Of a DNA stretch of 64,000 nucleotides, positions 1-8,742 are shown one piece after another. Position 1 is the stretch's first letter. Every line of letters begins with the position of its first letter. The translations under genes were made by a program, and so were the position numbers. Source of the DNA: Erythrobacter sp. HL-111 (lineage in GTDB: Bacteria > Pseudomonadota > Alphaproteobacteria > Sphingomonadales > Sphingomonadaceae); assembly GCF_900105095.1 (NCBI RefSeq), contig NZ_LT629743.1:1674001-1738000 (forward strand), given 5' to 3'. Under the pieces are notes generated by a model. It worked only from the letters and a program-made list of their open reading frames with translations, made no database searches and was not told the DNA's origin.

Positions 1-655
1 CTGGTTCTACACCACCGACCACGTCGACATTTCGCTCGACTCGATCCACCGGCTGCGGCTCGACACCGAAAATCCCGACATCGACCTGTCGCGCCGCCGG
101 GCCGAACTCGCGCGCGAACCGGAAAAGATCGGCGTGCGCCTCAACAAGGAACAGGGCCTGCCGATCTGGGTGCTCGAAAATCCCGGCGTGACCGATTTCT
201 ACGACGAGAACGACCAGTTCACCGTGACGCCCAGGGACCGCGAAAGCTACGAGAGCTTCCTCGAGGAGCTCGAGCCGTGGGAGCGGCAGACCCTGGATCG
301 CGCGGTCAGGGAGGACGCGAACTATTACGTGCTCAGCTTCTCGAACAAGGGCGGCCTCGTCATGCCGATCATCCTCGGCCTGACCTTCGAGGACGGCAGC
401 GAGGAGCGGATGACGATCCCGGCCGAGATCTGGCGCCGCAATCCGAAGGAGGTGAGCAAGCTGCTCGTCTTTCCCAGGGACAAGCGTCTCGCCAGCGTCG
501 TCGTCGACCCGGACTGGGAAACCGCCGACGCCGACATCGAGAACAACCACTATCCGCGCCGGATCATCGAAAGCCGGGTCGAGGCGTTCAAGTCGCCCGC
601 GCCCACCTCGCGCACCGGGCGCGACCTGATGGCGGAAGTGCAGGGATCGGACTGA
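1..655 (+). CDS. C-terminal part of an M1-family metallopeptidase (5' end outside window)
   Basis: The reading frame is open from base 2 with no stop, so the gene starts upstream of the window. About 217 residues are visible. The segment WFYTTDHVDISLDS near the left edge, followed by an acidic C-terminal domain ending in a VEAFKSPAP-like tail, resembles the C-terminal region of membrane-associated M1 aminopeptidases of proteobacteria. The zinc site (HExxH) would lie upstream and cannot be checked, so the peptidase call is by resemblance only. The stop codon overlaps the next start (TGATG), suggesting translational coupling with the DUF6702 gene. Confidence 0.6.
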   Translation, partial: WFYTTDHVDISLDSIHRLRLDTENPDIDLSRRRAELAREPEKIGVRLNKEQGLPIWVLENPGVTDFYDENDQFTVTPRDRESYESFLEELEPWERQTLDRAVREDANYYVLSFSNKGGLVMPIILGLTFEDGSEERMTIPAEIWRRNPKEVSKLLVFPRDKRLASVVVDPDWETADADIENNHYPRRIIESRVEAFKSPAPTSRTGRDLMAEVQGSD

Positions 656-1371
656 TGCGCTGGCTCCTCGCCCTGCTGGCCGCGCTGGCCGTGGCTTTCC
701 CCGCTTCGGCGCACCAGCAGAAGCTGGCGATCTCGATCCTGTCGCACAACGATCGCACCGGGATGCTAGAGGTCGTCCACCGCGTGCCGCTGCACGATGC
801 CGAACACGCCCTGAAACGGCGCGGCGTCGCGGCGCCCGACATCGTCGGCGACATTCCCAGTCGCCGCGCCTTCGTGCGCTACATCGCCGAACGCTTCACC
901 GTGACGCACGACGGCGAGCCCGTCGCCTTCACCCTCCTCGGCAGCGAGATCGACGGCGGTAGCCTCGTCGTCTACGAGGAAGCGCCCTCGCCCGGCCCCG
1001 GCGCGCGGATCACGGTGCGCTCGCTGATCCTGACCGATGTCTGGGCGCGGCAGGAGAACCGGGTGAACATCGGCGCGGGAACCGAGGTCGAGACGCTGAT
1101 CTTCCGCGCGGGCGATCCGGCGAAGGACGCGATCCTGCGATATCACGGCCGTGCGATCCCTCGGGAAAAGGGGTATGCGCCACGGAATTCGAACGCGCGA
1201 CCGCTGCGTTTCGGGAGGCACGGGCCGGGGGTTCGGGGCCTTTCTTCGACCAAATCTCGTTCGGCGGGCATCCGCAGAATTCTCTGCACTCAGCAGACCG
1301 CCAGCCCCTCGAGAGCGCCCGCGTTCACGAGGCCGGACTTGCCCGCACCTCTGCCCGTCAAATACTTCTGA
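655..1371 (+). CDS. DUF6702 family exported protein with an aberrant C-terminal tail
   Basis: The protein (238 residues) has a signal peptide at residues 1-20 (Leu/Ala-rich core, ASAHQ cleavage region). It is followed by a domain starting HQQKLAIS and containing SHNDRTGMLEVVHRVPLHDAEHA, typical of DUF6702 proteins of Erythrobacteraceae, whose function is unknown. The family-like part ends near residue 165 (VETLIFRAGDPAKD). The remaining ~70 residues are Arg/Pro/Ser-rich, unlike any domain, and look like translated noncoding DNA. A frameshift or small rearrangement probably removed the natural stop. The start overlaps the stop of the upstream peptidase, so the two genes are probably one operon. 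Confidence 0.6.
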   Translation: MRWLLALLAALAVAFPASAHQQKLAISILSHNDRTGMLEVVHRVPLHDAEHALKRRGVAAPDIVGDIPSRRAFVRYIAERFTVTHDGEPVAFTLLGSEIDGGSLVVYEEAPSPGPGARITVRSLILTDVWARQENRVNIGAGTEVETLIFRAGDPAKDAILRYHGRAIPREKGYAPRNSNARPLRFGRHGPGVRGLSSTKSRSAGIRRILCTQQTASPSRAPAFTRPDLPAPLPVKYF

Positions 1372-1432
1372 CTCTCCCGGAGCAATGTTGAAAGGGCGAG
1401 CGTTATCGCCCAAAGCGCTGCAAAGCCGGAAA

Positions 1433-2539
1433 ATGACAGGCATGGACACTGACACGGATGAACGAGGCGCCGCCCTTTCGACGGCCGACATGAAGGCAGC
1501 GGCCCCGTCGCCGTCGAGCGCCGCCCTGGTGGCCCGCTCGACCCTGATCGTTCTGGCGATCGTGGCCTGCGGCTGGCTGCTGATCGAGCTGAACCGGTTC
1601 TTCCTGCTGGTCTTTGCCGCGATCGTCCTGAGCGCGGTGTTCGATGCGATCACCGGCGGGATATGCCGCTGGACAGGCATTGCCCGCCCTTACGGCCTGA
1701 CCATCGCCATGATCCTCTTTCTCGGCGTGTTCGCGGGCGCATTTGCCCTGTTCGGCACCCAGTTGGCGGGCGAATTCGACACGATCAGGCAAACCGTCCC
1801 AGACGCCGTCGAAGGCGTTCGGGGCTTTCTCGAACGCTACGGCATGGGCACGGCGGTGAGCGAGCTTGCCGAACTGGGCAGCGACGATCTGTCCCGCCTG
1901 TTCACGCAGGCCGGCGGCTTTGCCCTGGCTGCCGGCAACGGGATCGCCGATTTCGTCCTGGTGGTGGTCGGCGCGATTTTCATGGCCGCCAATCCCGCCG
2001 TCTATCGCCGGGGGTTCCTGCTGCTTTTCCCGGAGAGGGCCGAAGCGGTTGCGGCGCAGGCGCTGGACGACACGGGCACGGGTCTGCGCGGGTGGATGAC
2101 GGGGCAGGCGGTCTCGTCGCTGCTCGTCGCCGCGCTGACGTGGATCGGGCTGTGGCTGCTGGGCGTCCCGGCGGCGGGCGGGCTCGCCGTCATTGCCGGA
2201 TTGCTCGACATCATCCCGATGGTCGGGCCGATCATCGCCGGCGTTCCGGCCGTGCTGCTGGCGTTCACGGTTTCGCCGCTGACGGCGCTGTGGACGGTGC
2301 TGCTGTTCCTCGCCATCCAGCAATTGCAGGGCAATTTCCTGCAACCCATGATCCAGAAACACGCGGTGCATATTCCGCCCGCCTTGCTGCTGTTCGCGGT
2401 GCTGGCATTCGGCTTGCTGTTCGGTTTCCTGGGCGTGCTGCTTGCGGCCCCCCTTACGATCGTGAGCTTCATCATGGTGCGGCGGGTCTATGTCGAGGCG
2501 ATCCTGGGCAAACCGATCAGTGTCGTCGACGGGGAATGA
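1433..2539 (+). CDS. AI-2E family transporter (PerM-like permease)
   Basis: The protein of about 368 residues has a short hydrophilic N-terminus and about eight predicted membrane segments. The family layout is clear: two N-terminal helices, a long soluble loop (roughly residues 105-180), then a C-terminal bundle with GLLDIIPMVGPII and QQLQGNFLQPMIQ, which are hallmark motifs of the AI-2E/UPF0118 family. Members of this family are proposed exporters or Na+/H+ antiporters, and the substrate cannot be read from sequence. Starts at 1385, 1433 and 1442 are all possible. I chose 1433 because the family normally has only a short N-terminal extension. The gene lies 34 bases upstream of the CNNM pair. 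Confidence 0.85.
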   Translation: MTGMDTDTDERGAALSTADMKAAAPSPSSAALVARSTLIVLAIVACGWLLIELNRFFLLVFAAIVLSAVFDAITGGICRWTGIARPYGLTIAMILFLGVFAGAFALFGTQLAGEFDTIRQTVPDAVEGVRGFLERYGMGTAVSELAELGSDDLSRLFTQAGGFALAAGNGIADFVLVVVGAIFMAANPAVYRRGFLLLFPERAEAVAAQALDDTGTGLRGWMTGQAVSSLLVAALTWIGLWLLGVPAAGGLAVIAGLLDIIPMVGPIIAGVPAVLLAFTVSPLTALWTVLLFLAIQQLQGNFLQPMIQKHAVHIPPALLLFAVLAFGLLFGFLGVLLAAPLTIVSFIMVRRVYVEAILGKPISVVDGE

Positions 2540-2573
2540 CCCGGTGCCATGCTAGGAAGGCGAATGGACGTTC

Positions 2574-3887
2574 ATGACTATCAGTAGTTTCCTGCTGCCG
2601 CTTGCCGTCATTGCCATGATGGTGGTGGCCAATGCGCTCTATGTCGCTGCCGAATTCGCAACGGTGGGTTCGCGCAAGTCGCGGGTCCAGGAACTGGCCG
2701 AAAACGGCAATCGCGCGGCATCGGGCCTGCTCGCCATCCTGCAGGATCCCAAGCGGATCGACAATTACGTCGCGGGCTGCCAGGTCGGCATCACGCTCAG
2801 CAGCCTGATCGCGGGCGCTTACGGGCAGGCGCAGCTCACGCCGCTGCTCACGCCCCTGCTGGGGCCGATCGGCGGGGCGGTCGCTGCCGTTGTCGTCGTC
2901 CTGCTGGCGGTGACGGTGCTGCAGGTAGTGCTGGGCGAATTGCTGCCCAAGACGGTCGCCCTGCGCTATCCCGAAACCCTCGCAATGGCGACGCTATGGC
3001 CGATGAAGGTCAGCCTGCTGATCTTCAAGCCGCTGATTTTCGTGTTCAACGGCACGGCCTTTGCGTTGATGCGGCTGTTCCGCCTCAACACCGAACACGG
3101 CCACACCCACGTGCATTCGCCGGACGAGCTGGAAGGCCTTTACCGCGAAAGCGCAGCCGGCGGCCTGATCGACGCGGACGAGCGCAACATGCTGGCCGGC
3201 GCGTTGGGGCTGCGCTCGCGCACCGTCCGCGAAATCCTCACCCCGCGCACCCGGCTGACCACCATCGCCGCGGGCGAGACGGTCGGCGATGCCCTGGCGC
3301 GGATCGCCAAGAAACCCTATTCCCGCTTCCCGGTGACCGGCCCCAGCACCGAGGAAATCATCGGCATCGTCCACATCCGCACCCTGTTCGCCGCGTTCGA
3401 GCGCGATCCGGATGCCCTGGTCGAGACGGTGGCGCGTCCGCCGCTGGTGGTAGCCGAGATGATGCCGGTGCCGCAGCTCTGGCAGATCCTGCGCAAGAAC
3501 GGCCAGCGCACCGCCATCGTGATCAACGAATACGGATCGGTTTCGGGCATGGTCACGCTGGAAGACGCGCTCGAGGAAGTGTTCGGAGAGATCCAGGACG
3601 AATTCGATCAGGAAGAAGACCCGGTGATCGCCCGCCCCGACGGCCGCAGCGTGCGCGGCGACATGAACCTCGCCGCATTGGCCGACCGTTACGATATCGA
3701 CCTGCCCGATGACCGGGCCGACACGATCGGCGGGCTGGTGTGGCATGAACTGGGGCGGCTTCCGGCGGTCGGCGACAAGGTCGACCTGCCCGGCACGCCC
3801 TACGATCTCGAGGTCGAGGCGATGGCGGGCTATGCCGTCCAGCGCGTGCTGGTGCGCGAAGATGCCGAACAGGGGGACGAGGCATGA
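2574..3887 (+). CDS. CNNM/HlyC-CorC family membrane protein, first of a tandem pair
   Basis: The protein (437 residues) has the three-part layout of the hemolysin C/CorC family. A DUF21 (CNNM) membrane domain covers about residues 1-190 (NALYVAAEFATVGSRKSR, then YVAGCQVGITLSSL and VLGELLPKTVALRYPE). A CBS pair covers about 210-335, containing REILTPRTRL and NEYGSVSGMVTLEDALEE. A C-terminal CorC_HlyC domain ends the protein. The family is linked to Mg2+ or Co2+ handling, and hemolysin is a historical name. The gene overlaps the following paralogue by 4 bases (ATGA), so the two are probably translated together. Confidence 0.9.
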   Translation: MTISSFLLPLAVIAMMVVANALYVAAEFATVGSRKSRVQELAENGNRAASGLLAILQDPKRIDNYVAGCQVGITLSSLIAGAYGQAQLTPLLTPLLGPIGGAVAAVVVVLLAVTVLQVVLGELLPKTVALRYPETLAMATLWPMKVSLLIFKPLIFVFNGTAFALMRLFRLNTEHGHTHVHSPDELEGLYRESAAGGLIDADERNMLAGALGLRSRTVREILTPRTRLTTIAAGETVGDALARIAKKPYSRFPVTGPSTEEIIGIVHIRTLFAAFERDPDALVETVARPPLVVAEMMPVPQLWQILRKNGQRTAIVINEYGSVSGMVTLEDALEEVFGEIQDEFDQEEDPVIARPDGRSVRGDMNLAALADRYDIDLPDDRADTIGGLVWHELGRLPAVGDKVDLPGTPYDLEVEAMAGYAVQRVLVREDAEQGDEA

Positions 3888-5176
3888 CCGAATACCTGCT
3901 CCCCATCATCGTCATCGCCGTGCTGGTCGCGATCAACGGCGTGTTCGTCGCGGCCGAATTCGCGCTCGTCGGATCGCGCCGCAGCCGGTTGGAGATCATC
4001 GCCAAGGGCGGCAACAGGTCGGCAGCGTGGCTGGTCCGGGTGTTCGATCGCAAGGGCGGCAAGGACAGCTACATCGCCATTGCCCAGCTCGGCATCACGC
4101 TCGCCAGCATCGGGCTGGGCATGTATGGCGAACCGGCCGTTGCGGCCTGGCTTTACCCCGCTTTCGAAAGCTGGGGCATGACCTACGACCAGTCGCACGT
4201 ATTCGGCTTCATCGTCGCGCTGGGCTGCATCACCTATCTGCACGTCGTGTTGGGGGAGATGATCCCCAAGGCGCTCGCCCTGCAGCTTTCCGAACAGGTC
4301 AGCCTGTCGGTCAATCCGATCATGCGGTTTTTCGGGGTCCTGTTCAGGCCCATGGTGTTCGTGCTGAACCAGATCGCCTTCGGCCTGATGCGGATGCTGG
4401 GCATCCCCGATCCGGGCAAGGCCGCGTCGCTCTACTCCAGCAAGGAGCTGGAGATCGCGACCGAGGAGGTCGCCGCCAGCGGCCAGTTCGACGAAGGCCA
4501 GCGCATCCTGATCGAGAATATCTTCGAGATGGAGGACCGCACGGCGGAAGAGCTGATGACCTCGCGCTCGCGGATGAAGGCGATTGCGTTGGACACGCCG
4601 CACGAAGACCTGGCGCGGCTGTTCGCCTCGTCGCAGCAGACCCGCTATCCCGTCTACGCGAGCTCGCTCGACGACATCGGCGGAGTGCTCCACGTAAAGG
4701 ACTTCATCCGCGCGCGCACCCTGGGCGGCAGCCAACCGCTGTCGGACATGACCCGCCCGCTGCCGCGCGTGGCGGCCACCACTTCGGCCACCGAACTGCT
4801 GGCCCTGTTCAAGAAGCAGCGCATCCACGCCGCGCTGGTCGTGGACGAACATGGCGGCACGCTTGGCTTCGTCACGCTCGACGACATCGTCGAAGACCTG
4901 ATCGACGACGAACCGTCCGAAGACGGCGATTGGGTGCGCCGACTGCCCGAAGGCGGGTTCCTGCTGGACGGCGAGGTGACGCTGGCGGAACTGGCCGAGG
5001 ATTACGACATCGACCTGACCGAAGGCGACGTCGTGACCATCGCCGGACTGGTTCTCGCCAAGCGCGGCATCGTGCCCGAGCAGGGGGAAAGCATCGAGAT
5101 TCCGGGCTATCGCCTGACCGTGGAACAGACCGAGGGTTTCAAGATCACCCAGGTCAAGCTGGAGCCGGCCGCGTAG
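3884..5176 (+). CDS. CNNM/HlyC-CorC family membrane protein, second of a tandem pair
   Basis: This paralogue of the preceding gene (430 residues) has the same order: DUF21 membrane domain (FVAAEFALVGSRRSRLE, SYIAIAQLGITLASIGLGMYG, VLGEMIPKALALQ), a CBS pair (residues ~210-330, ending DEHGGTLGFVTLDDIVED) and a CorC_HlyC C-terminal domain (GDVVTIAGLVLAKRG). Tandem, translationally coupled CNNM genes suggest a heteromeric complex, which is an inference. Sequence identity to the first copy is moderate, so the duplication is old. Confidence 0.9.
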   Translation: MTEYLLPIIVIAVLVAINGVFVAAEFALVGSRRSRLEIIAKGGNRSAAWLVRVFDRKGGKDSYIAIAQLGITLASIGLGMYGEPAVAAWLYPAFESWGMTYDQSHVFGFIVALGCITYLHVVLGEMIPKALALQLSEQVSLSVNPIMRFFGVLFRPMVFVLNQIAFGLMRMLGIPDPGKAASLYSSKELEIATEEVAASGQFDEGQRILIENIFEMEDRTAEELMTSRSRMKAIALDTPHEDLARLFASSQQTRYPVYASSLDDIGGVLHVKDFIRARTLGGSQPLSDMTRPLPRVAATTSATELLALFKKQRIHAALVVDEHGGTLGFVTLDDIVEDLIDDEPSEDGDWVRRLPEGGFLLDGEVTLAELAEDYDIDLTEGDVVTIAGLVLAKRGIVPEQGESIEIPGYRLTVEQTEGFKITQVKLEPAA

Positions 5177-5251
5177 CCCCGTTCGGGCAGATCGGCGAAG
5201 GACGCTGCAGATCGCTGCGGGCGGTGGTGATGCGACCACTTACTCCAGAGG

Positions 5252-5325
5252 TGGAGCGGGTGAAGGGAATCGAACCCTCGTCTTAAGCTTGGGAAGCTTC
5301 TGCTCTACCATTGAGCTACACCCGC
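5252..5325 (-). tRNA. tRNA-Gly (anticodon CCC)
   Basis: The reverse complement folds as a complete cloverleaf. The acceptor stem is GCGGGTG paired with CACCCGC, the D-arm is TAGCTCAATGGTAGAGC, the anticodon arm is GAAGC-TTCCCAA-GCTTA with CCC at positions 34-36, the T-arm is GAGGGTTCGATTCCCTT, and the 3' end is a genomically encoded TCCA. It closely resembles bacterial tRNA-Gly(CCC) (E. coli glyU type). It lies between the CNNM pair and the blh gene. Confidence 0.96.
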
Positions 5326-5507
5326 ATCGCGCTCGAAAGGCTGGAGATTTCCTGGCCCGCCCCTGGCAGTTAACGCTTGCGTTTACACCGCCCCGCGAAA
5401 TGCGCCCGCCCATTGCCACGATAACTCGCGACTGGTCAACACAAGTTCGCGCGATGCCGGAAAGGGTCTCGATCGGTGAAGCCGTTGCCTCTGCCATCGG
5501 CGGGCCT

Positions 5508-6263
5508 TCAGGAGCGGTGCACCTTCTGGCGGTCCACCCGGACCGGGGTCACCAGCCGCGTGACATGAGGCATGGCGATGTGCGGAACGGCCAGGCACAA
5601 AAGGCCGAGAAGCAGCATCGACCATGGATAATCACCCTCCAGGGCCAGCACATAGAGCAAGACGATCGCGGCGAGAGCGAAGGGAGAAAAGGCGGCCAGA
5701 TGCCGCGCCAGCGAGGTGTCGCGCTGCCGTGCCTGGCGCCGCAGTTCGCGCAGGCTGTGAAGCAGGGTGAAATAGATCGCGAAGCCGAAGGGCGGGGGGA
5801 AAAGCGCGTTGACCGCGATTTCCGCGCGCCACGCCCGATGCCGCATGGCCATGTATGCGCCCAGCGGCAGGACGGCGTATGCGGCAAGACCGGCCGCCTC
5901 GACCGCGGCGGCAGCCATCCCGCCGATCAGCGGAACCAGCAGCGCTTCCAGCTGCGCGCTCCACAACAGGGCCGGCAGGACAATCGGAAAGGAGCCTCGC
6001 AAGGGGCGTCGCCAGCCGTGCTCCGCTTCGCCGAAATGGAACATGGCCATGACAAGAAGCGCGGCGAGCGTCACAGCCGGGAAGATGATCCAGGCCGCGT
6101 ATGCGACGAACGCAAGGGCAAGATAGGCCGCGACGAACAGGACCTTGCCGGCAAGGCCCCAGAGCCTGCCCCAGGTCTCGCTGGCCATCGCACCATCCGA
6201 TGCCCCGTGCGGCACTCCGACGAGCAGGACGGCGCTCCATCCGAGCCAGGCGAGCGCGCTCAT
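5508..6263 (-). CDS. blh: Brp/Blh family beta-carotene 15,15'-dioxygenase
   Basis: This integral membrane protein (251 residues, about six to seven helices) carries the conserved His motifs of the Brp/Blh family: VPHGASDGAM near residue 18, MFHFGEAEH near 73, LLHSLRELR near 170 and AVPHIAMPH near 228. The enzyme cleaves beta-carotene into two retinal molecules, and the His residues are thought to hold the iron. It usually accompanies a microbial rhodopsin gene, but none is visible next to it or elsewhere in the window. The protein is somewhat short for the family. The frame stays open upstream without another ATG, so the start could be slightly earlier. Confidence 0.82.
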   Translation of the reverse strand: MSALAWLGWSAVLLVGVPHGASDGAMASETWGRLWGLAGKVLFVAAYLALAFVAYAAWIIFPAVTLAALLVMAMFHFGEAEHGWRRPLRGSFPIVLPALLWSAQLEALLVPLIGGMAAAAVEAAGLAAYAVLPLGAYMAMRHRAWRAEIAVNALFPPPFGFAIYFTLLHSLRELRRQARQRDTSLARHLAAFSPFALAAIVLLYVLALEGDYPWSMLLLGLLCLAVPHIAMPHVTRLVTPVRVDRQKVHRS

Positions 6264-6407
6264 CGGTCGGGCTCGATCCCGTCCGCCGGATTTCGATCCG
6301 CCGAATGGCCGTGCATGAAGGTGGGCATAGCGCCTCTCCGCTGCCCCCCTCGGGTTTACGAACGGAAGGCTGGCCGCGGCGTTCCCGGCATCGCGCCGCT
6401 GCCCGGG

Positions 6408-6833
6408 TCACATGTCGCGCGGAGCCTCGTTCTGCCTGGAGATGTCCGACAGGGCGACCCCCGCGCTGTCGCCGGCACTGCGACTGATGTCGCCGAGCGA
6501 GACGATCCCGACCAGCCGCTTGTCGCGGTTCATGACCGGGAGGCGGCGGACCTGGTTTTCGCCCATGATTTGCGCTGCGCGCTCGGTTTCGTCGTCCTCG
6601 AAACAATAGCACACGTCCTCGGAGAGAACGTCCCGGACCGATGCGTCGAACTGGCCTGCCGCGACGGCGCGGATGGCGATGTCCCTGTCGGTGACCATGC
6701 CGACGAGGCGGTCATCCTCGCCGACCGGCAGCGCCCCGGTGTCCGCATTGCGCATCTGCCGGGCCGCCTCCTTGACCGAGGTGTCGGGCGAGACGAGCTT
6801 TACGTTCGTCGCCATGATTTCGCTGACCTGCAT
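6408..6833 (-). CDS. Two-CBS-domain regulatory protein
   Basis: The protein (141 residues) consists almost only of a CBS pair. The first CBS domain starts MQVSEIMATNVKLVSPDTSV and holds LVGMVTDRDIAIRAVA; the second holds RRLPVMNRDKRLVGIVSLGDI. Such stand-alone modules bind adenine nucleotides and regulate partners. I chose the ATG at 6833 because AGGAGAGG lies eight bases upstream, although the frame is open to 6899. It lies between blh and a TrkH-type transporter on the same strand, but a link to either is not shown. Confidence 0.88.
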   Translation of the reverse strand: MQVSEIMATNVKLVSPDTSVKEAARQMRNADTGALPVGEDDRLVGMVTDRDIAIRAVAAGQFDASVRDVLSEDVCYCFEDDETERAAQIMGENQVRRLPVMNRDKRLVGIVSLGDISRSAGDSAGVALSDISRQNEAPRDM

Positions 6834-7022
6834 GATGACCTCTCCTTTTCTCCTGACGGGTGCATGGTCGCGCATGTGCCGATCGGTCGTCGCCAACATT
6901 GGTGGAATTTCGATCCCGCCCTGCCTCGCTGACGAGGCGGGCCATCGACGATGACCGGGGGCCGCCCCGTCATCCCTGCCCGGGAAGCAGGGGAGGCGGC
7001 GCGGGCGGCGGTAGGAGTGCGA

Positions 7023-8354
7023 TCATTCGACCTTTTCGGCGTCGCGGATCTCTTCCTCGGCCTCCCCGCCGGAAGCCAGCGCCGCGCCGAATGCGAGCAG
7101 GCCCACCCTGCCGGCCAGCATCAGGACGATCACGACCGCCTTGCCCGCATCGGTCAATTGCCCCGTCAGGCCGAAGCTCAGTCCGACCGTGCCGAGCGCG
7201 CTCAGGACCTCGAACCCCGCCTCGCGCAGACCGGCGTCGCGATCGGTCAGCAGAAGGACGAAAGTCGCGGCCACGGCGAGGGTGAGATAGAAGAAAAGGG
7301 TCGAACAGGCGGCGCGGATCTTCCTGTGCGAGACGCTGCGCCCGAACAGGGTCGTCACTTGCTTCTGGCGCAGCGAAGACAGGGTCGTGGCCGCCAGCAC
7401 CGAAATGGTCGTCGTCTTGATCCCCCCGCTGGTTCCTGACGGCGAAGCGCCGATGACCATGGTGGCAACGACGATGATGAGCGCCGCGGATTGCAGCATC
7501 GGCGTCGGGAGAGTCGAAAATCCCGCCGTGGTCGAACTCGTCATGGCGGCGAAGAAGGCGTTGAGGAAACGCGCTTGCGGATCGAGTTCCCGCAACCGCG
7601 TATCGAGCAGGAAGAGCGCGACGGTCGACAGAAGCAGGATCGAGGTGAAAACCGCGATGACGACCTTGTTCGTGAAGAGCACGCGCAGCTTCCGGGCGCG
7701 CACCGACCGCCACAGGTCCCATGCCACGAGAAAGCCGATCGCGCCGAGAAGGCTGACGGCGCTGATCGGGAGCAGCACGTCGGGCCGCCCGGAAAACGCG
7801 CCGAGGCTGTCGGGGAAGAGCGCGAGCCCGCTGGTGCAGAACGCCGAGACGGAATGGAACACCGCCAGCCAGAGCGCGTCCTCGAAACCCTGCGAACGGA
7901 AGGCCAGGAACAGCGCCGCTGCGCCCAGGCCCTCGACGAGGAGCGTCATAAGGCACGCCGCCTTTGCGAACTGGCGGACGTTCGCCTTGGGCGGGAGTGC
8001 GAAATCCGCCTTTTCCGCTTCCGCAGGATCGTCCTCGGCGCCGTGTCGGGCCGAGCTGACGAGCAATGCCGCGATGGTCATGTATCCGATCCCGCCGACC
8101 TGGATCAGCAGCAGAATGACGAAATGGCCGGCGAAGGAGTAGCTCGCTTCGATATCGATGGTGGTGAGGCCGGTTGTCGAAACCGCGCTGGCCGAGGTGA
8201 ACAGGTGGTCGAGGAAAGGATGATCGCCCTTGTCGAACAGCGCGAGCATCACGCTGCCGACAAGCGCGATGACCACATAGCCCAGCAGGATCTGCTGCGC
8301 GGAATTGAGCCGGATGCCGCGTGCGAGGCGGTAATCGTCCTGCGCCCAGGTCAC
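7023..8354 (-). CDS. TrkH/KtrB family potassium uptake protein
   Basis: The protein (443 residues) has the fourfold MPM architecture of K+ transporters. Four pore-loop signatures, each with a glycine, are visible: SAVSTTGLTT (~residue 58), SAFCTSGLAL (~170), TSSTTAGFST (~292) and SALGTVGLSF (~390). It is the membrane subunit for K+ (or Na+/K+) uptake. No TrkA/KtrA subunit lies next to it in the window. The start is a GTG with no strong ribosome site, so the true start may be further in, near IRLNSAQQILLGY. The closest neighbours are CBS and MscS proteins, which would fit an osmotic or ionic theme. Confidence 0.88.
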   Translation of the reverse strand: MTWAQDDYRLARGIRLNSAQQILLGYVVIALVGSVMLALFDKGDHPFLDHLFTSASAVSTTGLTTIDIEASYSFAGHFVILLLIQVGGIGYMTIAALLVSSARHGAEDDPAEAEKADFALPPKANVRQFAKAACLMTLLVEGLGAAALFLAFRSQGFEDALWLAVFHSVSAFCTSGLALFPDSLGAFSGRPDVLLPISAVSLLGAIGFLVAWDLWRSVRARKLRVLFTNKVVIAVFTSILLLSTVALFLLDTRLRELDPQARFLNAFFAAMTSSTTAGFSTLPTPMLQSAALIIVVATMVIGASPSGTSGGIKTTTISVLAATTLSSLRQKQVTTLFGRSVSHRKIRAACSTLFFYLTLAVAATFVLLLTDRDAGLREAGFEVLSALGTVGLSFGLTGQLTDAGKAVVIVLMLAGRVGLLAFGAALASGGEAEEEIRDAEKVE

Positions 8355-8427
8355 GGGCTACCCGCGCGCGAAGGAGCGGGTCGGCCCCGGCCGTCCCTTG
8401 ATGCAGGCGGCGGATGAAAGGGGCGCA

Positions 8428-8586
8428 CTATCCGGCAAGGTCGGTCCTTGATTCCGGCGTGTCGGCGCGCGATTCGGGCCGGTTCCCGCCGCCTTCGGTG
8501 CCGATCGCTCCCTCATCGCCTTGCTCGGCATGGCGGGCAGCAGGCAGGACCGTCCCCGTGGCGGTGAACAGGGGCATCTTGTTCAT
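8428..8586 (-). CDS. Small hypothetical protein
   Basis: A 52-residue frame starts at an ATG preceded by GGAAGGAAACATC, a good ribosome site. It begins MNKMPLFTATGTVLPAARH and ends in an acidic, Pro/Arg-rich tail. No domain is recognised. It fills the otherwise empty stretch between trkH and mscS. GC-rich DNA easily gives chance frames, so its reality depends on conservation. Confidence 0.3.
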   Translation of the reverse strand: MNKMPLFTATGTVLPAARHAEQGDEGAIGTEGGGNRPESRADTPESRTDLAG

Positions 8587-8742
8587 GATGTTTCCTTCCG
8601 GTTTGCCGTGGGGGTCCCGCGGCGCCCGGCCCGCCCTGCCCGCTTCCATACCCCAACGTGATCCGGCTTTCGCGAGTTCCGAATTTTTCGAGCGGCCCGG
8701 CCCCTTCCCGTGCGGACGCGCCGCCGCCCCGCGCAAGGCGGG

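Noticed and set aside
1174..1220. tRNA-like stretch on the minus strand inside the DUF6702 tail
   Set aside because: A TTCGAAT loop and part of an anticodon-like arm can be read, but stems do not pair well and no 5' half exists, so it is not reported as a tRNA gene.
5632..6612. Long minus-strand open frame across blh and the CBS gene
   Set aside because: It is Arg/Ala-rich, lies in another frame of two well-supported genes and has no domain.
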